Part shown: positions 23,501-34,603 of the stretch, piece after piece
Layout of the letters: each line of letters begins with the position of its first letter
Position numbering within the stretch: the stretch's first letter is position 1
NCBI GenBank assembly: GCA_000149265.1
Contig: CH003204.1
Span: 536,966 to 600,965, forward strand
Reading direction: 5' to 3'
DNA from: Ciona savignyi
Taxonomy: Eukaryota > Chordata > Ascidiacea > Phlebobranchia > Cionidae
Length of the DNA: 64,000 nucleotides
The notes under the pieces: model-generated
Told to the model about the DNA's origin: nothing
The model's input: the letters and a program-made list of their open reading frames with translations, nothing else
Database searches by the model: none
Made by a program: the position numbers and the translations under genes

Positions 23501-26500
23501 CTTCGGTAACCTGTCGTATGACGTTGACGATAGCTAGTGTGATAATGTTTATTGTGTTTTTTTTATTCTAGGGGATAAACATGAATATCCTATCCTTTCC
23601 TTAATTTGTTGTAGATTATTTACATCAACTACATTTATAAATATTACCCAAGCGTAAGTGAATATTTTCTTTTAGCTCTGCTTGTGCGCTTTCTTACCCG
23701 ACGCTTCATAGGAGAATACATAACGGGTGAAAATATTACTTACAAACTCACAACCTTGTCGAAGCAGGAGGTAACATTCCATGACACCAGTTCCCCTGTG
23801 GTAAGCTGTCTAAATCACTATTTTGAATTAATATGGTATAGCCAATTGGTTCGGGCCATCCTGATAATATGCACACATCGTGCTTTCGTGATGCTATTTT
23901 GGACGTTGGTTTAATGTATTGGTCCGGTATATAGTAAACCCAATTGTTAACTCGGTCGGTGAGAGCTTCGTACGAAATTGTAATATAATGCTGCCTTGGC
24001 CAGGGACCTGTAACCTTTTGCACCTAAAAAAAAACATTTTAATCGATATTCCAAAAAATAAAAACGACTGGGAGCACCAAAATTAGTAGTATTTTCGCAA
24101 TAAAACGAAAACAACCTATATGTGAGATAAAGACGCGAGTGTCCTTCTGTTTGTTTTACTTGTATGGGTATAAAACTTTTTTAAGCGCTTGCTACACTAG
24201 CAATAAAATTAATAAGAGCTTTATTAGAAGGATAAAAGAGCCGCAGGTGGCCGACTCCTGGCCTATAGACGTAAGTACAGTTGCGCATCGCACAAATAGT
24301 TAGGCTAAAGAAGATTAAAAAGCACCTGCCGGTATTCTGATTAAAATCTTGGTAATTGAAAAACGAAAAGGGCAAAATCAATATTAAGCCGCTCTATTCT
24401 TTAAACTAAATTGTGTCAAATAAGCCACCCACGGCTTATGACTGAATATTTTTCTGCTGTATAAATAGCAGTCTTTTCATACAACCAATTAGGTTTACCT
24501 CAAAACAATAAGTCAAACATGTTCGGTCGAATGGCTCGGCTGATTCCTTGGGTAAGGTATTTAGCAGACGTCACCTAAACTCAGTGGATTAAGGGGTTCA
24601 CTTAAAAAAAGTCACTGCAATATCTCCGACGGCGGGTGCAAGATATTATGACAATTACCTGTGTGAGAACGCATTCTTACGCATTAGGATATTATAGGAT
24701 ATTCATGTTTATCCCCGTGAATGGGAAAACCAATGGGGTTAACACACGGGCAATGGTCAGATCACCTCGCGCACACCGTCGGGTTACCAGAGCTATTGCA
24801 GTTTGTTGTGTATGATTCACACGTTTCATCAATTTGGTAGAACCCATTAATTTGCTGGGTTCAGGCAATGTCCGTTAAGTGCCTTGCCCAAGGACACAAT
24901 CGACCAGATAGCGACCAGTTTAGAACCTGAACCTTTCGGTTGAAAGGCTTTGCACTAAACCGTCAGACTAACCGGTCGCACATTCGCAAATAATTCTGAC
25001 TGCACACGCGATAACATCGCCCCCTTTTCTCAATCACGGTGAAAAAAACACGAATATCCTGTCCTATTTTTATTCGGAATTCAAAATGTTTTACTGTACA
25101 GAACCATGCTGAAACACAGGTCATCAACGACATGGATTTGATCGCGCATTGTGACGGCATAGTGATGGTGTATGCTATTTGTGACCGATCTTCATTTGAA
25201 TACGCCAACAACTTTATAACGACCATCAGCAACAGTTTATTACTAAGAAAAAAGTGCAAACAAATTCCAGTAATATTGCTGGGGAATAAAGTGGACATGG
25301 AGGTTTATAGTCATACAATTTAAAATGGTGTACCACAAAATGGCCTTATGTTATTGTTATGGTCACCAGTGTGTTCTTTTTAATGTTTAATGGGTATAAT
25401 GCTTCCAAGCGCTTTAAATCCAGGCATGTGGGCTTTTCGTATTGAAAGATAGAACATTTAGGTTTATCCTCGTAAATGTAACATGCAAGGGGTAGGATAG
25501 CATATTCATCTTTATCCCCGTGAATGGGAAAACCAAGGGGGTTAAGCAGATCACCTCGCGCTCATCGTCGGGTTACCGGAGCTATTGCAGTGTGTTGTAT
25601 ATGATAGACACGTTCCTTCAATTTGGTAGAACCCATTGATCCGCTGGGTTCAGGCAATGTCCGTAAAGTGCTTTTTGCCCAAGGACACAACCGACTAGCT
25701 AGCGACCAGTTTCGCACCTTCAACCTTTCGATTGAAAGGCGACGCACTTAACCGTTAGACCAACGGGCCGAACGTTATCACAAGGGTAATCGTCATATTT
25801 ACTCGCACCTACCACAGGCGCTATTACAATGCGTTGTTATATGGTTGAAACGTTCCTTTAAATTTGGTAGAACCCATAATCCACTGAGTTCAGGCCTTGT
25901 ACCCGAAGTGCTTTGGACAATGACACAACCAACTAGCCATCGATATACTCCGAATCTGTAATCCATAGGCTAGGCTGAAAGGCGATTTAGTAATCCACAA
26001 AGCTATTAGGTCTTATACGTGGTCATCTTTGGTTAAGTCTTTTTTTCACTGTTCAGATGCGAAGCCTTACAATTTGTTATTTAATTCAGATAACAGTTCT
26101 TGTACCCTACAAACAAGAATCTACTCGGTTAAACCAGGTTTTTCAAATGCTAGTAAATTAAACATCTTTTATGTTGTATTCTATTTTTTTGTTTATTTTT
26201 ATTTCTTTATAAAGCCAAGTGTGTCGCGAGCCTTAGTTGTCTTTAAAACCTATTTTTTAACCAGAGTGGAAGAGAAATTTCGCCTACCGAGGTTCTACAA
26301 GCAATTCTTCGCTACAATGTCCCGATAATGTCTGGCGAAGTCTCAGCGGCGGTGGACTTTGACAAAATATTCAAACACTTTAATGAATTTATAGAACTAG
26401 TGACAGACGAGAAAAGGGAGCAGCTGAAAAGACAAGCTGCCAGGACACACAAACGCTTCAGTTTAAAACCCTGGGTAAACTCAAAAGTGAAGCATTTACG

Positions 26501-26516
26501 ATCCAAAAGCATGTAA
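20526..26516 (+). CDS. Ras-like small GTPase, RERG/RASL11-type, 5 exons
   Basis: Exons 20526-20617, 21419-21507, 23676-23800, 25102-25302 and 26265-26516; 759 bases, 252 residues. All junctions are GT-AG and in phase. G1 is GAGNVGKT (split after the Thr), followed by ALLVRFLTRRFIGEY, characteristic of the RERG/RASL11/RASL12 group. G4 is GNKVD and G5 is EVSA. The G3 motif, normally DTAGQ or DTPG, reads DTSSPV: neither the Gly nor the catalytic Gln is present. The N-terminal extension has ~45 residues, the C-terminus is rich in Lys and Arg, and there is no CAAX box, as in RERG/RASL proteins, so the protein is probably not prenylated. Poly(A) signal at 26774-26779. Intron 2 (2.2 kb) holds a palindrome array. 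Exact orthology is not settled. Confidence 0.88.
20815..21117 (-). repeat. SINE family A copy
   Basis: Full-length reverse copy in intron 1 of the GTPase gene, close to consensus, with a four-unit pentamer tail. Confidence 0.92.
21879..23392 (+). mobile_element. Second copy of the palindrome-array element
   Basis: Starts CTAGAGAGTGTCAACCACGT and ends with the A/G-rich run and the hairpin TCCCATTT...AAATGGGACCCATAA, the same termini as the element at 5.9-9.9 kb. It has about three monomers, with the marker CCGTTCAAGCGCTATG or variants near 22412, 22746 and 23075, and palindromes at 22818-22829 and 23143-23154. It lies in intron 2 of the GTPase gene in the sense orientation. Having both ends here defines the unit as about 1.5 kb. 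Confidence 0.82.
23284..23341. repeat. Poly(A)/AAAAG low-complexity run
   Basis: Long A-runs broken by single G residues near the right end of the element. The lysine-rich frames over it are artefacts. Confidence 0.9.
23490..23605 (+). repeat. SINE family A tail fragment
   Basis: Matches only the second half of the family: CTTCGGTAACC to GGGGATAAACATGAATATCC. Confidence 0.7.
24523..24675 (+). repeat. SINE family A fragment
   Basis: Diverged body from a head-like GTCGAATGGCTCGG to TGACAATTACCTGTGTG. It abuts a reverse copy at 24683. Confidence 0.6.
24683..24978 (-). repeat. SINE family A copy
   Basis: Full-length reverse copy in intron 3 of the GTPase gene. Confidence 0.9.
25490..25772 (-). 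repeat. SINE family A copy
   Basis: Full-length reverse copy, near consensus, in intron 4 of the GTPase gene. Confidence 0.9.
25773..26010 (-). repeat. Diverged SINE family A copy
   Basis: A second, older reverse copy immediately next to the preceding one; recognisable by AATTTGGTAGAACCCATAATC. Confidence 0.65.
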
Positions 26517-28121
26517 AAGCCTACTGATTATATTATATGGAAGTGCTGAAGTTATTTGGTGTTTCGTCGATTGCTGTTAGTCGTTGTTTTTAGTGGTTGT
26601 ATTTTAAATGTTTTCAATCACACTGTGAACTTTAAATTAGATCATTATCGTTTTATAATCGGGTTACATACTTGTTTTAATACATACAAGTCGTCCGTAC
26701 ATTCACGGTTTTTTTAATATATATACTGTACATTGTACAAAAAAGTAGAATAATTCATTGCCTATCTTTGTATAATAAACCAGCAAAGTGCCTATTAATA
26801 TTGAGCATAGGCTGTGGGCATTTCCCTCATTTGTACTGCGCCTGGTTGTCACCGCAAATGTTAGCATAGAATACCAAGTCGATTGCGAGTTAGTGGGGTT
26901 ATTGAAAAGACACTTAATGCACTTTGCTCTAAGCCCTGAATATTGGATTAAGACTAAAGGAAGAAAATATTAAACGGAAATCAAATATAATTTTACTGTT
27001 CGGCCTGGATTATTGATTATCATCAATTTCCACACACGTAGTAAGGTGGGTTATAGTTTACTATTAATTTTCGTGTTTTCGTCGTTCTTGTGTATTAGTA
27101 TTGTCCTAATTAATGTGTTGCATAAATAAAGCCACGTCCTTACCGTATAAAACACAGTGATATATCTCCAGTAAAACAACATATGGCAGAAGGTATTTTA
27201 AAGAATAACATTGTTAATAAATAAACTACCTAGGTGCGAGTTCATGCGCATCACCTGAATACGGAACAAATAATATTCCTAAAAAGTAATCCGTAACTTC
27301 AGAATAAGTTACAAATAACAACCGAACACGTAACTTGTACCTTTGCTAATGGAAAACAAAAACAAAGAATTTTTAAAGATCATGCATAGACGCGATATTG
27401 TTGTATTTTGCCGGAAAGTCTTTAGAAGATATTATTGAACAGTGAACACCAATATATATCACGCAAAAAGTCAAAATAAATTAACCCCAGCGTAAAAAAT
27501 TAAACCCACCGATTGACATATATTCCACAACAAGAAATTTTAAATCTGCGACGAAACAGTATTCTAAGACTGTGTGTATATAGAATATATCTGTTTGTGG
27601 CACGGGTAATCGTATGATTAATGGGTAAGTACCATTACTGCAAAAGGTTGCTGACATTCAAATAGTGTATGAGTCTTCAATCGAATGTTACAAGTCATGG
27701 GTTATTGACAGCAGCTATAACGACTTATATGATAAAATGGAAAATAAGTTTATTCGTCTACATTGCCGCGCTTTACTGTTGCAACTTGTTAACAACAGTT
27801 AAAACTGCTGAAGGCGTCAAATCTGAAACAAAAATAAGTGACACTACAGAAATAATAGGATATTTGACATAATTTTATATTTGCCTGCTAAGTTCGCTAC
27901 AAAATATTGGATTACAAAAAATGAAAGAATACCTATGTTTATATATCTGATTAAGTTTACGTTTTACATATTAATTCACTGCGTTTAAGCAACGTCTATT
28001 AAGTACCTTGCCCAAGGTCATAACAAAACACAAAGCGACTAGTTACGATGCAACAGCTGATGGCCCAATACACTAGAAATGAGCTAAAACTGGCTGTAGC
28101 AGTTTTGATTCAGCCACAAAT
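26517..28121. other. Convergent spacer between the GTPase and UBXN1 3' ends
   Basis: AT-rich, with the GTPase poly(A) signal at 26774-26779. No gene with family support; one short frame (27720-27872) has a signal-peptide-like start but nothing else. No SINE found. Confidence 0.5.
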
Positions 28122-31100
28122 TTACTTAGTTGAAGTAAGAACTGTTGGAAGCACTGATCATGTAAGTACAGGATTAGTTTTGAACTTAACATTTTCTGGC
28201 TCAAGTTGTATAACTGTTATACTTTTAACACTAGGTATAACATAACAACACACGTACCTAGGCTTTGAAGGGACATGTTCATTTCTTCATCGCTAAAATG
28301 TCGTTTCGGAAACGCAGTTATCAAATCAAAAGGGCCAGTGTTGCCATCTTTGCGATTTATTTCGATAAACAACTTAACCGCGGCAAGTGGCTCTTTGGCA
28401 GAGAATTGTTGCACCAGAGCAGAACCGTTTGGTAACCTCAGCTGTATAGACGTACTATATATTTACTTTGCATCATTCACAACGTTTATCTGCTTATACA
28501 AACTGCCTATATAACAGAAGCAAAACAAAATAATTCTTTTGGGTGGAATATTTTATAAAATCTATCTAAAATATTTATTTTTGTGCTTGGCTCTTTATTT
28601 TGCTTTGCGCAAGGCTTTTAGCAGACATTGCCTAAACCAAGTGAATTAATAGGTTGTACTAAATTAATGGAACATCTCAATCATATACACCACGCTTCAA
28701 TAACTCCGGCAACCCAACAGTCGTCAGATCATGTGAGGTGATCTGATGATTACTCGTGTGATAACGCCCTTTGTGTTTATCCAGCCACAGGATAAACCTG
28801 AATATCCTATTCTAAACATTAGTTAAAAAAAGCCCACTCTCATACCTGCAACCTCGCATGTGTATGTTCCTTTTTAACAGGAGAAGTTGCAGTGGTTGCA
28901 CTTGTGGTCGCAATGGGAAGAGAGGCTCCAAGCCGCTTTTCTTCTTTTTCTCTTTCTTCCCTTGCTTTTTTATCTGCACGATCTCTTGCAATTTGCTCTT
29001 TCACCCGTTGCCGGGCTTTATGATCGTCGAGTTTTTCCCGTCTTCGTATTTCAGCTTGCCTCTGCGCCTCTTTCCATTGTATGCTGTAGCATAAGCATTG
29101 CACAATTATCAATAAACATTATTTTCATCTGTATAGCTTGGTGGGTTAGAGCGTCGCCTTTTAGTCAAAAGGGTTATAGGATCAAAAACTAATCAATTGT
29201 GTTTTCTGCAAGAAACACGGACATAACATGGATGCAGTGAATAAGTTGGTACATACTTTGCAAACCACACCATAGAATGCTTACACTTTGGTTATTCTAT
29301 GAATTAACAAGGCAGAGATATATTACACTGACATGTTGATACAAATCAACTAATAATATGCGTAAGATGATGTGGTTCTAATCGACTGTCAAACAATTGC
29401 CATGAATAAGAATGGTACTTCATATATAAGGTAAATTCTAGTACAGTTTAATCTCTGAGGTGATGTGTCGAAATTTAGACTTTTACTATTGATCAAACTG
29501 GTAGAACATATCTATTCTAGAATAAATTCAAATAAAATTCGTACTCCGCTTTAATTTTGTTGATATCTTGCCCACTTTTCCTGCGTTGAATTTCAGCTTC
29601 GATTTGTCGTTTCTTGTCCTCTGCTTCTTGTTCTTGTCTTCGTTGCTTTATTTTTTCTTGAATTCTGTTGCAAAGACAATTCAAACTATTTAAAACACTG
29701 CATTATTTTAGTCTTTTATATTAATTGATCTCTTCATAAGTAACTTAAAAAATCATAAACACTTACAAAAAGTTAAGTTCCAGATCATTAATCTACTAAT
29801 TCAAATTTGTTCCAAACTTGTAGAACAGTTTAATGGAAAAAAACTATGAGCACAAGATAATCTGATGATTTCATGTTTTATAATGACACTGTGTTTCCAT
29901 GGACATAAACATGAGTATCTTTATTTTACTTTTAGCATTATCTGATAGAGTATTAAAGTTTACGGAGTATAAAAAGAATAAAAAAGAATAAATATAAAAA
30001 CTAGCAAACAATAAAAATATCTAACTTTCTTAGTTTTTCAGCCTTTTCTTCTTCAGTGAGAACTTGCTTTGTTTCTGCAGCCAAGTCTCCTTGGCTTGAT
30101 TCCCTTTCAGCAGGTGGTTCCTCTGCAGCAGCTGAAAGGAGAGAAAATGATGTAGTTCTTATGGCTACACATAAAGGGAATAAAGTCTGACCAAGAAGCC
30201 GCGTGGGTGAGTCTGTCACCTTTAGCCGAAGGGTTGCAGGTCTGAAAACTGGTCGCTATCCAGTCAGTTGAGTCCTTGGGCAAAGCACTTAGCGGATATT
30301 GTCTGAACTCAGTGGATTGATTGGTTCTACCAGATTAAAGTAATTTCTCAGTATTTCAACACACACTACAATATCTCAGTTACCGGAGATCATACTATGC
30401 AATACCATGCAAGCAATATATCCTTCCACATGGTAATAGTTACAATATCTTATGCCTGCTGCAGATTTACTGGAGGTAATGCAGATGTAGGTGTTATATA
30501 ATGTTAACTTACACCTATTAATTCACTAGGTCCATGCAATGTTTGCTGTTTAAGGACACACCCGACTTCTTACAACATTTCAGATGTGTGCAGATCAATG
30601 AATAAATGAGCTAATTGGCTTAAATACAACTGATACCTCTAATAAATATATTTCAAACTTGCCTGCAGATTCCTGTTGCCCTAGATGAGCTAACCAGCTA
30701 AATGACTACAGTAACAAGAATATCCCTTTTGGAAATATAAGCTCTGAAATGCAAGTTCACCTGGATTGCTTTTTGAGTCGAGGCGGTAACCCTGCGGAGG
30801 TTGGTAAGGTTCATCAATGTCAGGATCTTCATTATGTTCCAGAAGCCATTCCATCGCTGCCTGCACTCCACGGTCCCCCATCTTCAACCAAGCCTTTTCA
30901 CTGGAATTACAATGACACATTTATCATTATTAAAATTATGTTATTTTAATATATTATTTTAATTCCTGCTTTCTATGTTTCTGCTTTCTTTGTATACATT
31001 GTTAATGCTGTATTAAATTAATATAACCTGCTGACCAAATAAATCAATGAATGGTATAAAAAAGCAATGGAAATAAACATTAGCCAATTGGCGGAGTGAC

Positions 31101-32281
31101 CATGGTTTGCTGACATAGTAACTGATTTCATACAAATTTCCCATAAAAGATTTCATACAAATTTATGTATAAATTTTCCAAGTGATCCTGTAGTAATTAG
31201 AGGCACCCTAGTATATGCAGAGGCACCCTAGTACCAGTCTGGAAAGTATGGCAGATCTCGACGAGATCTCGCGGGTGCACGATCCCGACAGCCGGGTGCA
31301 CGATCCTAATGCGTGGTGCAGCTATACCAAGCAATTATGTTACATATCGCCAATTCTCTGTTGGAACTTTCGTAAACCTATAGAAACGGCTGAAATAGAA
31401 ATACACGGTACAATAAATAATATTTTTCTGTTTTGGACTTTAAGTTTGCCTCAATTAATCAACTCTGGAAAGCACTTAATGTTCCATATTTTTTTGAAAT
31501 GTGAATTCCCATATCGTACCCATTACTATTCAATCGATTTAATCCAGTCCTAACAGATAAAATTAAATTAGAGTTTCAGGTTTAGGATTAATAAAGTACC
31601 GTACGTATCAGTGTTCGAGACTATTTGTGCGATTCAATCTGACCGCATCGAATGCTTAATCGACGTTTCCTGGGTTAAGGGAAAGCTTATTTACTGTGCT
31701 TTTCATTGAATGCGTACGATTAGTCGTAGGGCTGCGTTAAATGCGTTAATCGTTGACGAATGGTTTGTTTTTATATAGCAAGTGCAGGTTAGCAGGGGTG
31801 CATTTTACGATTTTTCGGGTGCATTTATGATAGTTTAAAAAATATCGCGGGTGCACTTGCCATGCTTTCCATACTGGCCCTAGTACATCCCTTTTCTTTA
31901 TTGGATAGTGAAAAAATATAAGCTATATATGAGCCTGTATTGTTTCAAAATGATAAAAGGGGATACTTTTACTAAAAAATACAGATACCTAAAATACAGA
32001 TATATATTTGATTAGATAATATTTTGCCATAGGATAGGATAGTCCATGTCATTCGCGTGAATGGGAAACTGCAATTGATGTTATCACACTCAACCCCAGA
32101 ACCCTAACTCCAACCCCATGTTTAAAACTAACTCTAATGCTCTAATCTTTATTTTAATCTGCAGTTTCCCTTCTTTTAGTTTTCCTTATTGAACACAGCT
32201 TAATATTTAAAACAATACTTACGCCCTGTTTCTTAAAAATCCCATTTCGACCAACGTATCAACACCAGACTGTGACGACAT
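28122..32281 (-). CDS. UBXN1: UBX domain-containing protein 1 (p97/VCP cofactor), 7 exons
   Basis: Exons, 5' to 3': 32281-32223, 30900-30761, 30131-30026, 29664-29545, 29083-28846, 28441-28258, 28153-28122; 879 bases, 292 residues, close to human UBXN1 (~297). All junctions are GT-AG and in phase. Domains: N-terminal UBA (residues ~1-45, with VEMGF and AAMEWLLEHNEDPD), a long charged coiled coil in the middle (IRRREKLDDHKARQRVKEQI), and a C-terminal UBX domain. The p97-contact loop reads AFPKRHF where human UBXN1 has FPRR. The last exon is only 32 bases (ending VLPTVLTSTK) and is the least certain. The protein links ubiquitinated clients to p97. It is divergent from UFD1, another p97 cofactor. 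Confidence 0.93.
28595..28815 (+). repeat. SINE family A copy lacking its head
   Basis: From GCAAGGCTTTTAGCAGACATTG to GATAAACCTGAATATCC, moderately diverged. In intron 5 of UBXN1. Confidence 0.75.
29138..29205 (+). repeat. SINE family A tRNA-like head only
   Basis: GGTGGGTTAGAGCGTCGCCT, then a pseudo-anticodon stem TTTTAGTCAAAAGG, then TAGGATCAAAAACT in place of the B box. Too diverged to be a working tRNA. Confidence 0.6.
30185..30400 (+). repeat. SINE family A copy, tail missing
   Basis: Head with CACCTTTAGCCGAAGGGTTG, body to about TACCGGAGATC. In intron 2 of UBXN1. Confidence 0.75.
31234..31877. mobile_element. MITE with 8-base target duplication (hAT-like)
   Basis: Starts CCAGTCTGGAAAGTATGGCA; the other end, read in reverse, is CCAGTATGGAAAGCATGGCA, two mismatches in 20. 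Both ends are flanked by the 8-base direct repeat CCCTAGTA (31226-31233 and 31878-31885). An 8-base duplication is typical of hAT elements. It is 644 bases long and has no transposase. CGGGTGCACGATC is repeated near the left end, and GCGGGTGCACTTGCC lies near the right. It is inserted in intron 1 of UBXN1. Confidence 0.85.
32030..32085 (-). repeat. SINE family A tail fragment
   Basis: TAGGATAGGATAGTCCATG, then TCGCGTGAATGGGAAACTGC; a remnant of the tail end in intron 1 of UBXN1. Confidence 0.6.
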
Positions 32282-33560
32282 GGTTATTAATTTTCTTATG
32301 ATTTATCCTTGGAGACCAGAAGTGAATAGAAAATCCCTGTTTATTTTATTTTTATTATTTTAAATTACGCAGCAAATTTCACCTCACACCAGTTTCATTC
32401 TAATAAAATCCCCTAATTTGAAACAGCAAAAGATACATAGAAATAATATTTTGAGGGGAACCAAAGATTGTAATTGTTAAAATGTTGAACGGTAGTTTGG
32501 GTGATAGGATAGCGGGACCGAATTAGACACGGATTTTTATACAAAAAGGCCCAATAGTGATCCCATTTGGGCTGTAAAATTTAGTGCATTAAATACTTCG
32601 CCAAGGCTGTGCTGAACACTGACGTGGCCATGTAATTATATTGGTTTAAATGTATTTTAATAATCCATGGTTTGCAATTTGTAAATATGGAATAATTGGT
32701 ATCTACATACCTGCATGTGTGAAAATTATTTAAAATTAGATTAATGTATATTTTTGTTCATTACAATAAAGATGTATTGTAGGAACTATTTAAAAAATAG
32801 CTAAAACTGAAGCTTTTATAAGAGTGTTAATATCACACAGTTATATCCAATTACAGCATATAGTCATACAGTTAGGGTAACCATGCCAAATGTATAAACA
32901 GAAACCTTAACTTAAGTTGTCCTTCTTCCGGGCACTGCGAATGTTAACTAAAAGAATCCATAAAATGGCTTGAAATCTTATTAAATTAAACTTGAAACAT
33001 TATAACCAACCAATTTAATTGTTTTTACTAAAGGATGTATGAAAAAATCCACCTATGAAAAAACATGAAGCTTTAAATCACTAAATTTTTTTTTTATAAC
33101 ATTGAAATGGTGTGAACAGCTATTTTAAATGTGATCGGCCTTGTTGCTTCTTTTTCACTTAACTTAATAACTAAAATTTAATTTATTTTAAATAATAAAA
33201 TATATTCAATAAATACAATCAGTAAATTTTTAAAAACAAATACACACAAATTATTAAATCAGACCAAAGAAATTTCAGGAGTGTACTCCCCACTATTTTC
33301 AAGGTGATACGCCGCTTTTTTATTTTCATACTTTTTGAATCGGTGACCATTGACACAACCTTGCAAAATAATTGTATGGGAGAAACCAGGCACGGCCTTT
33401 CAACCATCCCACAGTGTGGTCACAGAACTGTTTTATTTGTAGTATAGACATAGTTTTGAACAGCCTAATGTCTTTCGCTGTACCTTCCCTGGTAGTATTT
33501 TATTTTGATTGATAAATATTTAATTTTGTGGGAGAAATAAACATATTTTTTATTTTATTT
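32282..33560. other. Divergent promoter region, UBXN1/UFD1
   Basis: 1.3 kb between the two start codons, AT-rich, without a recognised repeat. A shared regulatory region for two p97 cofactor genes is possible, but no specific site stands out. Confidence 0.5.
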
Positions 33561-33562
33561 AG
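33551..33562 (+). promoter_or_regulatory. Putative trans-splice or 5' UTR acceptor of UFD1
   Basis: TATTTTATTTAG, an acceptor-like pyrimidine/A-T tract ending in AG, only 9 bases before the UFD1 ATG. Such short spacing is usual for spliced-leader addition in tunicates. A conventional 5' UTR intron would look the same. Confidence 0.5.
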
Positions 33563-33571
33563 TGCTGCACC

Positions 33572-34519
33572 ATGTTTCGGAATATCTATGATAATGATTT
33601 TGGTCTTGGACCGAGGAACAACAAGTTCAGCAATAATTACAGATGTTACTCGAGCAGTTTCGGTGCGCTTTCCGATCAAAAGAGCCGTGACATTCAAAAA
33701 GGAGGCAAAATTATAATGCCTCCTTCTGCACTGGATCAGCTTAGTCGGTTGAATATTTCCTACCCGATGTTGTTTAAGTTGGTCAACCTGTCTAAGAACC
33801 GATCAACACATTGTGGGGTGTTGGAATTTGTAGCAGAGGAAGGTGTGATCTATCTGCCGTACTGGATGATGCAAAATATGCTGCTTGGAGAAGGTGATCT
33901 GGTTCAGCTTGAAAACTGCACTTTACCGGTTGCGACATACGCGCGATTTCAACCACAGACTATGGACTTCCATGACATTTCGAACCCGAAAGCGGTGTTG
34001 GAAAACGCACTTCGAAACTTCGCGTGCCTAACCAAATCGGATATGATAGCAATTCAGTACAATAGCAGGCAATATGAGCTATGCGTTCAAGAGGTGCGAC
34101 CAGAAAACGCTGTCTGCATTATCGAATGTGATGTAAGTCTAGAGTTCGACGCCCCGGTCGGTTACGTCGCGCCAATTCCACAGCCGAGAAAAACAGAGTC
34201 GGACATGGTGATTGGAACTCCGGACATGAAACAAGCGATACAAGAGTACATTAAGGAAACCTCTGGGTTCTCCGCGTTTGACGGAACTGGAAATCGACTC
34301 GACGGGAAAAAGAAACGAACACGGCAAAAGAAAAGTGAGATTGACATGAGCAATGTTCAGAGAGGGGTACCCAATTACAAGTGGAGGTTTGGCCAGCTCA
34401 CTTTCATTCGGAATAACGAACCAAAGAAACAAGCAGATGACGCTGACTCTTCCTCTAACTTTGAAGCGTTCACAGGAAAAGGGCAACAGCTGAGAAAAAA
34501 GAAAAACAAAAATATTTAA
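33572..34519 (+). CDS. UFD1: Ubiquitin fusion degradation protein 1, single coding exon
   Basis: 315 residues without introns (human UFD1 has 307). Very strong similarity across the UFD1 N domain: GGKIIMPPSALDQLSRLNIS, YPMLFKL, THCGVLEFVAEEGVIYLP, NPKAVLENALRNFACLT. Two SHP-type p97-binding boxes follow: FSAFDGTGNRLDGKKK (residues ~230-245) and FEAFTGKGQQLRKKK at the C-terminus, with GVPNYKWRFGQLTFIRN between them. UFD1 and NPL4 form the adaptor that brings ubiquitinated proteins to p97 in ER-associated and nuclear degradation. Poly(A) signals AATAAA lie at 34579-34584 and 34598-34603. All other intact multi-domain genes in the window are split by introns, so the intronless frame is notable. 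Confidence 0.97.
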   Translation: MFRNIYDNDFGLGPRNNKFSNNYRCYSSSFGALSDQKSRDIQKGGKIIMPPSALDQLSRLNISYPMLFKLVNLSKNRSTHCGVLEFVAEEGVIYLPYWMMQNMLLGEGDLVQLENCTLPVATYARFQPQTMDFHDISNPKAVLENALRNFACLTKSDMIAIQYNSRQYELCVQEVRPENAVCIIECDVSLEFDAPVGYVAPIPQPRKTESDMVIGTPDMKQAIQEYIKETSGFSAFDGTGNRLDGKKKRTRQKKSEIDMSNVQRGVPNYKWRFGQLTFIRNNEPKKQADDADSSSNFEAFTGKGQQLRKKKNKNI

Positions 34520-34603
34520 ACATCGAAACCATTTCCTTTATATGAACACCTTCTTTTAATAGCTTGACTATAAACAGAAATAAATACATTGAAATTAAAT
34601 AAA

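Noticed and set aside
23197..23509. Lysine-rich frames
   Set aside because: Produced by the poly(A)/AAAAG run at the right end of a repeat element.
27720..27872. Short frame starting MIKWKISLFVYIAALY, resembling a signal peptide
   Set aside because: Hydrophobic starts are common by chance in AT-rich DNA. No splice donor keeps the frame, and no second exon was found.
34139..34486. 115-residue minus-strand frame under UFD1
   Set aside because: Shadow of the strongly conserved UFD1 frame on the other strand.
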